Positions 8,397 through 16,398 of a stretch of DNA of 64,000 nt are shown in pieces. Made by a program: the position numbers and the translations under genes. The notes under the pieces are model-generated. The model was not told the origin of the DNA and searched no databases. It worked only from the letters and a program-made list of their open reading frames with translations. Every line of letters begins with the position of its first letter. Position 1 is the first letter of the stretch. The stretch comes from Micromonospora echinaurantiaca (lineage in GTDB: Bacteria > Actinomycetota > Actinomycetes > Mycobacteriales > Micromonosporaceae). The stretch covers positions 1,004,501-1,068,500 of the forward strand of contig NZ_LT607750.1 of the NCBI RefSeq assembly GCF_900090235.1. The letters run 5' to 3'.

Positions 8397-9053
8397 TCAG
8401 GCGGGCAGCAGGACGTCCCGCATCCGCGCGGCGAGCCATCGTCGGAAGGAGTCCTCGGGCCAGCCGCAGTGCAGCACCAGGGCCGCGTAGTGCGCCGGGT
8501 CGTTGTAGAACCACAGCTCGTCGACCGCCCGCTCGACGTCGGCGCCCTGGCGCAGTGGGCCGAAGGTGCGTACCTGCTCGACCACCATCCGGGCGCCAGC
8601 CCGCCGGTTGCGCAGCAGGGTCTCCCACACCTCGGCCACCTCGGGGGTCTCGTCGGCCGCCCGGCGGACGGTCTCGAAGGCCCGCGCGGCGCGCCCGCCG
8701 ATCAGCGTGCACACCCCGGCGTAGCCGTCGAGCACCTCGCCCTGGCCGCGGGCGTCCCACACCGGCCGGAACCAGGGTCGCTGGGCCACCGGCACCGGCT
8801 CGTCGTCGCCGGCCAGCGCCTGGTCGAGCACCTGGCGCAGCAGCGCCGCCTTGGAGCCGAAGACGGCGAACACCGTGGGCCGGGCCACGCCGGCGGCGGC
8901 GGCCACGTCGGCCAGCGAGGTCGCCGCGTAGCCGCGGGCCACGAAGAGTTCGGCGGCGGCCGCGACCACCGCCTGGCGGGTGCGCCGCGCGCTCTCCTCG
9001 CGGACCCGGGACCGGTACGGCCGGGTCGGCTTTCCGTCCTTGACGTCGCCCAT
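8397..9053 (-). CDS. TetR-family transcriptional regulator
   Basis: The N-terminus has a TetR helix-turn-helix (about residues 20-70) with ELFVARGYAATSLADVAAAAGV, then RPTVFAVFGSKAALL. The C-terminal ligand-binding domain is family-specific and offers no clue to the effector. The gene is divergent from the cupin gene at 9203, with a 149-bp spacer containing an unusually AT-rich stretch. TetR proteins commonly repress themselves and a divergent neighbour, so the cupin gene is the likeliest target. Confidence 0.9.
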   Translation of the reverse strand: MGDVKDGKPTRPYRSRVREESARRTRQAVVAAAAELFVARGYAATSLADVAAAAGVARPTVFAVFGSKAALLRQVLDQALAGDDEPVPVAQRPWFRPVWDARGQGEVLDGYAGVCTLIGGRAARAFETVRRAADETPEVAEVWETLLRNRRAGARMVVEQVRTFGPLRQGADVERAVDELWFYNDPAHYAALVLHCGWPEDSFRRWLAARMRDVLLPA

Positions 9054-9058
9054 CAGGA

Positions 9059-9107
9059 CGCGATACTAACAATGTATTCACTAGACCACTGACTATCCAA
9101 TATCGCG
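9059..9107. promoter_or_regulatory. AT-rich divergent promoter/operator candidate between tetR and cupin genes
   Basis: About 45 bases of much lower GC than the surroundings lie next to the TetR start codon. The stretch is bracketed by a 7-bp inverted repeat (CGCGATA at 9059-9065, TATCGCG at 9101-9107). It is the natural place for the promoter and TetR operator. The repeat arms are far apart (35 bp), so the true operator half-sites may be different bases within the stretch. Confidence 0.4.
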
Positions 9108-9129
9108 CCGTCTGCCGAAGGTGGTGCCG

Positions 9130-9178
9130 ACATCGCGCCGGCTGCTCGGGCGTGGCGATGTCGCGCCGGCTGCTCTGG
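9130..9178. repeat. Imperfect tandem duplication upstream of the cupin gene
   Basis: The motif TCGCGCCGGCTGCTC occurs twice about 29 bp apart just upstream of the cupin gene. It looks like a short local duplication. Because of it the reading frame extends upstream to 9152, but the ribosome site favours the later start. Confidence 0.5.
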
Positions 9179-9202
9179 GCGGCGCCGACCGGAGGAGGCG
9201 GC

Positions 9203-9682
9203 ATGTCCGTCAGCCCGTACTTGCGCCGTCCCGACGAGGGGGAGGCGTACTGGTTCCTCGGCAACCTGGTCACGATCAAGGCCGCGGGCGCGCAGACCCG
9301 GGACCAGTTGACGGTGGCCGAATTCGTCAACCCGCCGGGCTTCGCGCCGCCGCTGCACCGGCACCAGTTGGAGGACGAGATGTTCTACGTCCTCTCCGGC
9401 ACCGCCCGGTTCCACTGCGCCGACCAGACCTTCGAGGCCGGGCCGGGTGACTTTGTGCTGCTGCCGGTCGGCCTGGCCCACACCTTCACGGTCGGGGCGG
9501 ACGAGCCGCTGCGGGCGCTGCAGCTCACCACCCCCGGCGGGTTCGAGCGGTTCGCCGCGGCGGCCGGCGTGCCGGCGCCCGAGTTGCGGCTGCCGGATCC
9601 GCTGCCCATCGATCCGGCCGCGCTCGGGCACGCCGCCGCGCGGAACGGCATCGAACTGCTGGGACCGCCGCCGGGGCGGTGA
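9203..9682 (+). CDS. Cupin-domain protein
   Basis: This 159-residue single-domain cupin has motif 1 with PLHRHQLEDEMFYVLSG and motif 2 with GPGDFVLLPVGLAHTF. The His and Glu residues are in place to bind one metal. Such proteins range from dioxygenases to isomerases and sensors, so no reaction can be assigned. The ATG at 9203 was chosen over the frame's earlier ATG at 9152 because GGAGGAGG lies just upstream (9191-9198). It is divergent from the TetR gene, which probably controls it. Confidence 0.85.
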   Translation: MSVSPYLRRPDEGEAYWFLGNLVTIKAAGAQTRDQLTVAEFVNPPGFAPPLHRHQLEDEMFYVLSGTARFHCADQTFEAGPGDFVLLPVGLAHTFTVGADEPLRALQLTTPGGFERFAAAAGVPAPELRLPDPLPIDPAALGHAAARNGIELLGPPPGR

Positions 9683-9726
9683 CGGCGTGCTCGGACGACG
9701 GTGGTGCCCGGTGCCGGACTGGCCGG

Positions 9727-12700
9727 TCAGATCACCGGGTTGGTGTCGGTGAGCAGCCGCTCGATCTCCGCGATCACCTCGTCGCGGTCCCGGTGCACCG
9801 GGTCGATGAGCAGCTCACCGCGCCGGTCCAGCGCGCCCCACCGACCGGCGGCGGTGACCACCAGGAACGCGACCGGGTGGATGACCAGCGCCGGGTGGGC
9901 CGGCGGCACGATCACCCGCCCGGTCCGGTCGACCACGCCGCGCCGGCCCGCCACGTCCACCACGGCCAGCCCCTCGTCGGTGAAGTCGTCGACCTGGCGG
10001 CCGTCGGAGAGCGTCGTGGCGAACCCGTGGTACCGGGTCGGCAGCACGATCTGGCCGGTCTTGTCCACCGCGCCCCAGCCCTCCCGGCGCACCGCGGCCA
10101 CCCCGCGCCGGAACGGGCGTACGTCGGCGAAGCCGGGCGGGATCGCCACGTCGCCGTTGGGGCGGATGGCCAGCCAGCCGGCGCCCCGGTCGCGCAGCAC
10201 CCAGGCCAGGCCGTCGGAGAAGGACCGCACGGCGAGGTACGAGGGTTCGATCACCGTCGTGCCGGTGAGCGCGATCAGCGACCAGCGGTCGGTTTCCGGC
10301 CGGCGTACCCAGGCGAGCCCCTCGCGGAACGGCTGCGCCTCCGCGTACCGGGCGGGGATCACCAGTTCGCCGTCCGGGTCGGCGTAGCCCCAGAGCGTGT
10401 CGTCCCGGGCGGGCACCGGGGGCCGCACGCGGTCCAGCAGGTCGTCGCGGGTGCGGGGGTACGGCCCGAAGCCCTGCTCCGCGGCCCGGTCGGCGACCGC
10501 GTCCAGCGCCGTCCGGATCCGGGCCAGCAGTTCGGCGTCGGTGGCGCCGCGCAGGTCCAGCGCCCGCTCGAAGTGCTGGCTCGCCTCCATCAACCGGCCC
10601 TGGTCGTACGCGGACCGCCCGGCGTGCTCGTGCAGGGCCGCGCGCAGCCGGTCGGGCAGTTCGGGCGAGTTCGCCTCGGCGAGGAGCCGGTCGGCTTCCG
10701 CGTGGTCACCCCGCCAGCGCAGTACGTGCGCCAGCCGCGCCTGGGCCAGCGCGATCCGCCGTAGCTCGCCGGTGGCCTCCGCGTAGGTCAGGGCGAGCCG
10801 GCCGTCGGCGAGCGCGTCGTCCAGCTCGCCGAGGGCCCGCGACACCACCGCGCGCAGGCTGAGCAGCCGGGCTCGGGACCGGTTGTCGACCGTGGTGGCC
10901 AGCTTCTCGGTCAGGCCCCGCCGGATGGTCCGCAGTTCGTCCGGGTCGTCCACCACCTCGCGCAGGGTGACCGGGTCGAGCCGCCACCGGTAGCTGGCGA
11001 GCGCCTGCTCCGGGTCACCCTGTGCCCCGGACGCCCGCTCCGCGGCCGGATCCGATACGTCGGGCCCCGACCCGGTTCCGACCGGCGTCGCCGACCCGGC
11101 CGCCGCCGGCGGCGCGGACACGGGCTCGGCTGGTGGGGCGGAGACGGGTGCGGCCGGCGGAGCCGAGACGGGCGCGTCCGGTGGCCCGGAGACGGGCGTG
11201 GCCAGCGGCGCGGACACGGGCTCGGCTGGTGGGGCGGAGGCGGGCGCGGCCGGTGGGCCGGAGACGGGCGTGGTCGGCGGCGAGGACACGACCGCCGCGG
11301 GCCGGGCCGGTTCGGCTGTCGCGGGCGGGGCGGAGGCCGGGGCTGCAGGCGCGCCGGACGTGGGCGCGGTGGCCGGTGCGGGCAGCGGCGCGTCGGCCGG
11401 GGCGGGGACGGCCGCCCCGTGCGGCGCGGGTGCGGGTCCGCCCGGCGGGGCCGAGACAGGTGCGGCCGGTGGGGCCGAAACGGGTGCGGCAGGCGGGCCG
11501 GAGTCCGGCGCGCCGGGCGGTGCGGGTGCGCCGTGCGGCGCGGGCACGGGTGCGGTCGGCGGGGTCGAGGCGGGTGCGGCTGGTGGGCCGGAGACCGGTG
11601 CGGCGGGTGGCGCGGACGCGGGTGCGGCTGGCGGGCCGGAGACCGGTGCGGCGGCCGGCGGGCCGGAGACCGGCGCGGCGGGTGGCGCGGACGCGGGTGC
11701 GGCCGGTGGGGTCGGGGTGGGTGCGCCCGGTGGGCCGGAGACCGGTGCGGCGGGTGGCGCGGACACGGAAGCGGCCGGCGGGCCGGACACGGGTGTGGTG
11801 GCCGAGGTGGACACCGGCGCGGCGGGCGGTGCGGAGACGGGCCGAGCCGGTGGCGCGGAGACCGGCGCGGCCGGCGGTCCGGCAAAGGATGCGGCGGCAG
11901 CCTGTGCGGGCGGGGCGGTCGTGGAAGTGCGGCCGTCGCCGGGCGGCGCGGACAGCGGCGCGCCGGGTGCGGAAGCTGCCGTGGCCGGCTCGGCCGACTG
12001 CCACGACGGGTACGACCCGGGGTGGGCCGAGGGGGCCGCAGTGGGTACCGCCAGTCCGGCCGAGTCGGGCCGCGCCGGCACTGCTGGCATGGCCGGAGCG
12101 GCCGGGACGGAGGCGGCGTCGGCAACCGTCGCCGGCGCCGCGTCGGCGGCCATCGGGTCCTGGCCGGTGGGGGCAGCCGGAGCGACCGGATCCGTACCCA
12201 CCGGCGGCGCGGCCACCGGCGTGTCGGTGTGGGTGGCCGGCCCGGCCAGATCAGGTGCCGTCGGGACCCCGGCGAGCCGCTCGTCGTCGCCGGGCGCTGT
12301 TGCAACCTGGTCGGGGTGGACCGTCGGCGTCGTCGCGGATGCCGCCGTGCCGCCATCGGCGGGCGGTGCGGGCACGGGCGCGGTCGGGCTCGGCCCGGCC
12401 GGCCGCACGGCGGCCGGTACGCCGGCTGTCGACGCGCTCGCGTTCCGGCCCTCGACGGGAGGAGTGGGCGGCTCGGCTGTCGCCGTGCCGTCCGGTGCCG
12501 CCGGACTCGGTGCGGTCACACCGGCCGGCGGGGCCGGGGTAACCGTCCCGATCGGCGGCGTGCCGGCATCCGTCCCGACCGGCGCCGCGCCGGCAACCGC
12601 CTCCACGGGCGGCGCGGAGACCGGCGCCACGGTGTGTTCGGTGCGCGGCGGGAGAGCCGGCTCGGCCGGCTCGGCCGGCTGGCGGTCGGTGAAGGCGGCC

Positions 12701-15336
12701 GGTGCCGCCACCTCGTCCCCGGCCGGTGCCGCCATCTCGTCCGTGACCGGCTCGGGTGTCGGCGCGGTTGGTCCGGGGTCCGCCGCCGCGGATGGCGGGG
12801 CCGGGCGCTCTGTCGCGGTGGTGTCGGCCTTCGCCGCCGGCTTGGCAGGCCCGAACCAGGCGGCCGGTCCGCTCGGAGGGTTGCCGTCCGCCGGCTCCGG
12901 ACGCAGGGCCGGCGCGGGCGGGTCGCTCGGCGGCGGCGGGACATAGACCTTCGGCCGGTCGGGGGTGATGGCGAGCGGCGGAGGCACCGGCTGCTCGATC
13001 CCGGTCGGGGTGGTGCCGCCGCCCGGCACGGGACGGTCGACGGGCGTCGCGCCGCTCCGGTCGGTCGGGACCGCCGCCGATGCCGGTGGGGCGCTCGCTG
13101 GCGCGTCCGGGGCCGCCCGGTACTCCATCGGCAGCCGGGCGGCCGGCGGCCCGGAGACGGGGCGGTCGCCGGGTGTGGACGGAGAGCGCCCGGCCGGTGG
13201 CCGGTGCTCGGCGGCGGCTGCCTCGGACCGGCCGCTGCCCGGCGTTGCCGACCCCGGGCCCCACTGCGGCGGTGCGGCCGTACGTTCGGCGCCGCCGGCG
13301 GCCGCCGGGTCGAACGCGGGCGGTGTGCCGACCGGGCGGTCCCCACGGCCGGGCTGCGGCGCGGCCGGGTACGGCGGTGGCACCGGGCGGCCGGATTCCG
13401 GTGGCGGGGTCGAGCCACGTCCGGCGGCCGGCGCCGGCGACACGGGCCGATCGGCAGGCGGCGCGCCGAACGCCGGAGGCGGGACGACCGGACGCGGCCC
13501 GGCGGCCGGTCGCCCGGCGAAGGGCGGCGGCGGGACGGGCCGGTCGCCGGGTGGAGCGGGGGAGACGGGCCGGTCGGCGTAGGGCGGACGGGGGTCGGGT
13601 CCGGCGTGTCCGGGTCGGGTCCGGTCCGGTGCGGCCGGGGAGACGGGCCGGTCGCCGGGCGACGCGGGGGAGACGGGGCGGTCGGTGTAGGGCGGGCGGC
13701 GGTCGGGGCCGGCGTGCTCGGGTCGGGTCCGGTCCGGCGGGGCCGGGGAGACGGGCCGGTCGCCGGGCGACGCGGGGGAGACGGGGCGGTCGGTGTAGGG
13801 CGGGCGGCGGTCGGGGCCGGCGTGCTCGGGTCGGGTCCGGTCCGGCGGGGCCGGCGAGACGGGCCGGTCGCCGGGCGACGCGGGGGAGACGGGGCGGTCG
13901 GTGTAGGGCGGGCGGCGGTCGGGGCCGGCGTGCTCGGGTCGGGTCCGGTCCGGCGCGGCCGGCGAGACGGGCCGGTCGCCGGGCGACGCGGGAGAGACCG
14001 GGCGGTCGGTGTGCGGCGCGCGGGGGTCGGGTCGGCCCCGGGTGGGCAGGTCGCGGTCCGCCGGGGCGGAGGGTCCGGGACGGCCGGCGGCCGGCAGGTC
14101 GCGGGTGGGCACGCCGGCGGCGGGCAGGCGCCGCTCCTCGACCGGCGGCGCGGCGTCGTACCGGTCACCGCGGGACGGGCCGGCCGGTTCCGCCGGCCGG
14201 CGGTGCTCGGGCCGCGGGTCGGGGTGGTGGCCGAGGCTCCGGTCGTACCCGGGGCGCACCGGTCCGGGAGCAGGCCAGGGCAGGCCGCCCTCCGGGCGCG
14301 ACGGCGGGTGGCCCGGTGGCTCGCGGTGGAACTCCGGCCGGACCTCTTCCCGGGGGCGCCGGTCCGGGTACGGCTCGGCCCGGGCGGCCGCCTCGCGCGA
14401 CCGCCGGTGCTCGTCCGGCTCCGGCCGGCGGCGCTCGGCGTCGTCGTACGGCCGCTCGGCGGCGCCCCGGTCCGGGCGCTCCCAGCGGCCGGCCTGCGCG
14501 GCGCGGTCCACCGGTCCGCGGTCGCGGCGCTCGGCCGCGAACCGCTCGCGCTGCTCGGCCGCGAACCGCTCGTGCTCGGCGGGGAACCGGTCGGGGCGCT
14601 CGGCGGGGTACCGCTCGTGGTGGTCGGCGGGCCGGCGTTCACCGCTGAACCGGTCACGCTGCTCGGCCGGCGGCCGCTCGCGCTGGTCGCCGGCGCGGTC
14701 CCACTGGTAGCGGGGCCGGCGGGTGCCCTCGGCCGGTCGCTGCTCGTAGCCGTTGGACGACCGGTCGTGCGCGGCCGGCCGGCGCGGCGGCAGGTCCTCG
14801 TCCGGCTCGGCGAGCCAGCCGGGTTCCGGCTGGCTCGCCGGGGAGACGGGCGCGACGCCGGAGCGTCCCCGGCCGGGCGGCTCCTGCCGGGGCGCGCGGT
14901 CGTCGTACCGGTCGTGGTCGCGGGGTGCGGCGCGACCGCCGTCGACGCCGTACGGGGCACGCGCGTGCTCGTCCCGTCGGTTCGGGGCCGGCCGCTGCCG
15001 GTCGTCGGGCCACCCGGGCTCGCCCCGTCCCGGGCGGTACGGGTCGTCGTCGTGCCGCCGGCCGTCGCGCCCCCGGTGCCGGTCCCAGCCGTCCGGTTCG
15101 TCCTTCCAGGCCCGGCCCAGGTACGTCCCGTCGGGGCGGGTCGGCGCGAGCGGCGGCACCTCGGCGCGGCCGACCACGGCCGCCCGACCGCGGGGCGCCG
15201 GCGGCGGGGTGTGCTGGATGCCGATGTCGCCCGGGTAGCGCTGGCCGGGGAACTGGGGGTGCCACTCCGTGGTCGGCTCCACGACCCAGGACGGTTCCGC
15301 CGGGTCGTGCCACCGGTCCGCGTAGCCGCGGCTCAT
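9727..15336 (-). CDS. Giant disordered protein with C-terminal helical-repeat and WG-repeat domains
   Basis: One uninterrupted frame encodes 1869 residues. Residues 1-60 (MSRGYADRWHDPAEPSW onward) look conserved. Residues about 100-440 are charged (Arg/Asp/Pro/Glu). Residues about 440-600 hold a 36-residue tandem repeat built on DRPVSPASPGDRPVSP. Residues about 600-1440 are Pro/Ala/Ser/Thr-rich with recurring APVSAPP and APVSGPP. A folded C-terminus follows: TPR-like helices at about 1445-1600, then WG-type repeats from about 1640 to the end (LWGYADPDGELVIPARY, then GWGAVDKTGQIVLPTRY, then RWGALDRRGELLI). WG repeats usually form beta-propeller-like folds in sensing or scaffolding proteins. 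There is no signal peptide or membrane helix. The ATG at 15336 has only a weak ribosome site. The reading frame is supported by the intact folded C-terminus. Its role is unknown. Confidence 0.85.
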   Translation of the reverse strand: MSRGYADRWHDPAEPSWVVEPTTEWHPQFPGQRYPGDIGIQHTPPPAPRGRAAVVGRAEVPPLAPTRPDGTYLGRAWKDEPDGWDRHRGRDGRRHDDDPYRPGRGEPGWPDDRQRPAPNRRDEHARAPYGVDGGRAAPRDHDRYDDRAPRQEPPGRGRSGVAPVSPASQPEPGWLAEPDEDLPPRRPAAHDRSSNGYEQRPAEGTRRPRYQWDRAGDQRERPPAEQRDRFSGERRPADHHERYPAERPDRFPAEHERFAAEQRERFAAERRDRGPVDRAAQAGRWERPDRGAAERPYDDAERRRPEPDEHRRSREAAARAEPYPDRRPREEVRPEFHREPPGHPPSRPEGGLPWPAPGPVRPGYDRSLGHHPDPRPEHRRPAEPAGPSRGDRYDAAPPVEERRLPAAGVPTRDLPAAGRPGPSAPADRDLPTRGRPDPRAPHTDRPVSPASPGDRPVSPAAPDRTRPEHAGPDRRPPYTDRPVSPASPGDRPVSPAPPDRTRPEHAGPDRRPPYTDRPVSPASPGDRPVSPAPPDRTRPEHAGPDRRPPYTDRPVSPASPGDRPVSPAAPDRTRPGHAGPDPRPPYADRPVSPAPPGDRPVPPPPFAGRPAAGPRPVVPPPAFGAPPADRPVSPAPAAGRGSTPPPESGRPVPPPYPAAPQPGRGDRPVGTPPAFDPAAAGGAERTAAPPQWGPGSATPGSGRSEAAAAEHRPPAGRSPSTPGDRPVSGPPAARLPMEYRAAPDAPASAPPASAAVPTDRSGATPVDRPVPGGGTTPTGIEQPVPPPLAITPDRPKVYVPPPPSDPPAPALRPEPADGNPPSGPAAWFGPAKPAAKADTTATERPAPPSAAADPGPTAPTPEPVTDEMAAPAGDEVAAPAAFTDRQPAEPAEPALPPRTEHTVAPVSAPPVEAVAGAAPVGTDAGTPPIGTVTPAPPAGVTAPSPAAPDGTATAEPPTPPVEGRNASASTAGVPAAVRPAGPSPTAPVPAPPADGGTAASATTPTVHPDQVATAPGDDERLAGVPTAPDLAGPATHTDTPVAAPPVGTDPVAPAAPTGQDPMAADAAPATVADAASVPAAPAMPAVPARPDSAGLAVPTAAPSAHPGSYPSWQSAEPATAASAPGAPLSAPPGDGRTSTTAPPAQAAAASFAGPPAAPVSAPPARPVSAPPAAPVSTSATTPVSGPPAASVSAPPAAPVSGPPGAPTPTPPAAPASAPPAAPVSGPPAAAPVSGPPAAPASAPPAAPVSGPPAAPASTPPTAPVPAPHGAPAPPGAPDSGPPAAPVSAPPAAPVSAPPGGPAPAPHGAAVPAPADAPLPAPATAPTSGAPAAPASAPPATAEPARPAAVVSSPPTTPVSGPPAAPASAPPAEPVSAPLATPVSGPPDAPVSAPPAAPVSAPPAEPVSAPPAAAGSATPVGTGSGPDVSDPAAERASGAQGDPEQALASYRWRLDPVTLREVVDDPDELRTIRRGLTEKLATTVDNRSRARLLSLRAVVSRALGELDDALADGRLALTYAEATGELRRIALAQARLAHVLRWRGDHAEADRLLAEANSPELPDRLRAALHEHAGRSAYDQGRLMEASQHFERALDLRGATDAELLARIRTALDAVADRAAEQGFGPYPRTRDDLLDRVRPPVPARDDTLWGYADPDGELVIPARYAEAQPFREGLAWVRRPETDRWSLIALTGTTVIEPSYLAVRSFSDGLAWVLRDRGAGWLAIRPNGDVAIPPGFADVRPFRRGVAAVRREGWGAVDKTGQIVLPTRYHGFATTLSDGRQVDDFTDEGLAVVDVAGRRGVVDRTGRVIVPPAHPALVIHPVAFLVVTAAGRWGALDRRGELLIDPVHRDRDEVIAEIERLLTDTNPVI
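13534..14015. repeat. 108-bp tandem repeat array, about 4.4 copies, inside the WG-repeat gene
   Basis: A marker sequence (CGGTGTAG or a close variant) recurs at 13575, 13683, 13791, 13899 and 14007, each exactly 108 bp apart. The copies are nearly identical and encode 36 residues each, so copy-number change keeps the frame. The repetition is coding rather than CRISPR-like, because there are no unique spacers. The terminal copies are more diverged than the inner ones, as expected for expansion by slippage or unequal exchange. Confidence 0.9.
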
Positions 15337-15392
15337 CCGGGTGGCCTGTCGCCGGTGCGGGCACGCGCGGTCATGCCGGGGTCACCGCCGGT

Positions 15393-15449
15393 CGTCCGCT
15401 CGCTCACGGCCGCGTCCCGGTGGCCGGCTCGCGTCCGCTCGCTCACGGC
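15393..15449. repeat. 18-bp direct repeat upstream of the ABC permease gene
   Basis: The sequence CGTCCGCTCGCTCACGGC occurs at 15393-15410 and again at 15432-15449. It lies in the 210-bp spacer between the giant gene and the divergent ABC operon. A shorter variant (GCTCGCTCACCG) recurs at the permease start. The two full copies could be regulator sites or a chance duplication. The rest of the spacer contains less GC-rich bases near 15460 that may hold the promoter. Confidence 0.4.
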
Positions 15450-15546
15450 GATGTCACCTCGTTGGAAATTGTCGCGCTGGGCACCCCGTCGGCCGGTAAA
15501 GTCGCCCCTTCCGGCACGGCGTGGCTGCGGAAAGGAGGGTAGCGGC

Positions 15547-16398
15547 GTGGGCTCGCTCACCGCCACTGTGGCACCGCCTGCCGGCTCAAACGTTATCCTA
15601 TGGTTTCGGACATTCAGGGCAATAGCCGGATCGGGCTTCCGACGATACTCCACCTACCGCCAGGCGGCGGTGGCCGGCGTCGTCACCAACTGCGTCTTCG
15701 GCTTCCTCCGCTGTTATGTCCTGCTCGCCGCGGTCGGCGCGGCCGGCACGGTGGCCGGGTACGACCGGGCCCAGCTCGCCACCTTCGTCTGGATGGGGCA
15801 GGGTCTGCTCGCCGTCATCCTCCTCTGGGGATGGACCGACCTGGCCGACCGAATCCGCACCGGCGAGGTCGCCGCCGACCTGCTCCGCCCGGTGCACCCG
15901 GTGACCAGTTACCTCGCCGCCGACCTGGGCCGGGCCGGCTACGCCGCGCTGGCCCGGCTGCTACCGCCGGTGCTGGTCGGCCCGCTCTTCTTCCCGGTGC
16001 ACGTGCCGCAGCGGTGGGCCACCTGGCCGCTGTTCGTGCTCTCCGCGCTCGTCGCCGTGCTGCTCTGCTTCGGCTGCCGCTACCTGGTCAACGCGACCGC
16101 GTACTGGCTGCACGACGTGCGCGGCCCGGTGATCCTCTGGACGCTCGTCTCGGGCGTGCTCACCGGGCTCTACTTCCCGCTGCGCTTCCTGCCGGAGTGG
16201 CTCCAGCTGCTGCTCTGGCTCGGCACCCCGTTTCCGAGCCTGCTGCAGACCCCGCTGGACGTGCTGGTCGAGCGGGATCCGACCGGCACCCAGCTCGCCC
16301 TGGTCGCCGTGCAGCTGGGCTGGACGGTGCTGGTCCTGGCCACCTGCCGGCTGGTGCAGCGGCGGGCCGAACGGCGACTGGTCGTGCAGGGTGGCTGA
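15547..16398 (+). CDS. ABC-2 type exporter permease, first subunit (DUF990-like)
   Basis: This 283-residue integral membrane protein has about six hydrophobic segments. It resembles the permease of the uncharacterised exporter family grouped as COG4587/COG3694 with a COG4586 ATPase, recalled from its size and gene order. The GTG at 15547 was chosen because GGAGGG at 15534-15539 sits seven bases upstream. The frame stays open far upstream only because it runs antisense to the giant gene. The next gene starts 8 bp before this one ends. The substrate is unknown. Confidence 0.85.
   Translation: MGSLTATVAPPAGSNVILWFRTFRAIAGSGFRRYSTYRQAAVAGVVTNCVFGFLRCYVLLAAVGAAGTVAGYDRAQLATFVWMGQGLLAVILLWGWTDLADRIRTGEVAADLLRPVHPVTSYLAADLGRAGYAALARLLPPVLVGPLFFPVHVPQRWATWPLFVLSALVAVLLCFGCRYLVNATAYWLHDVRGPVILWTLVSGVLTGLYFPLRFLPEWLQLLLWLGTPFPSLLQTPLDVLVERDPTGTQLALVAVQLGWTVLVLATCRLVQRRAERRLVVQGG

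Noticed and set aside
10911..12356. Minus-strand frames overlapping the giant gene in another phase
   Set aside because: They are Arg/Pro-only shadows of the repetitive DNA. The C-terminal helical and WG-repeat fold confirms the long frame.
13534..14015. Possible CRISPR array
   Set aside because: The 108-bp units are contiguous and coding in one frame, with no unique spacers and no cas genes.
11419..15546. Very long plus-strand open frame running into the ABC permease
   Set aside because: It is antisense to the giant gene, has Arg/Gly-rich content typical of GC-rich shadow frames, and the permease start is fixed by GGAGGG before GTG 15547.
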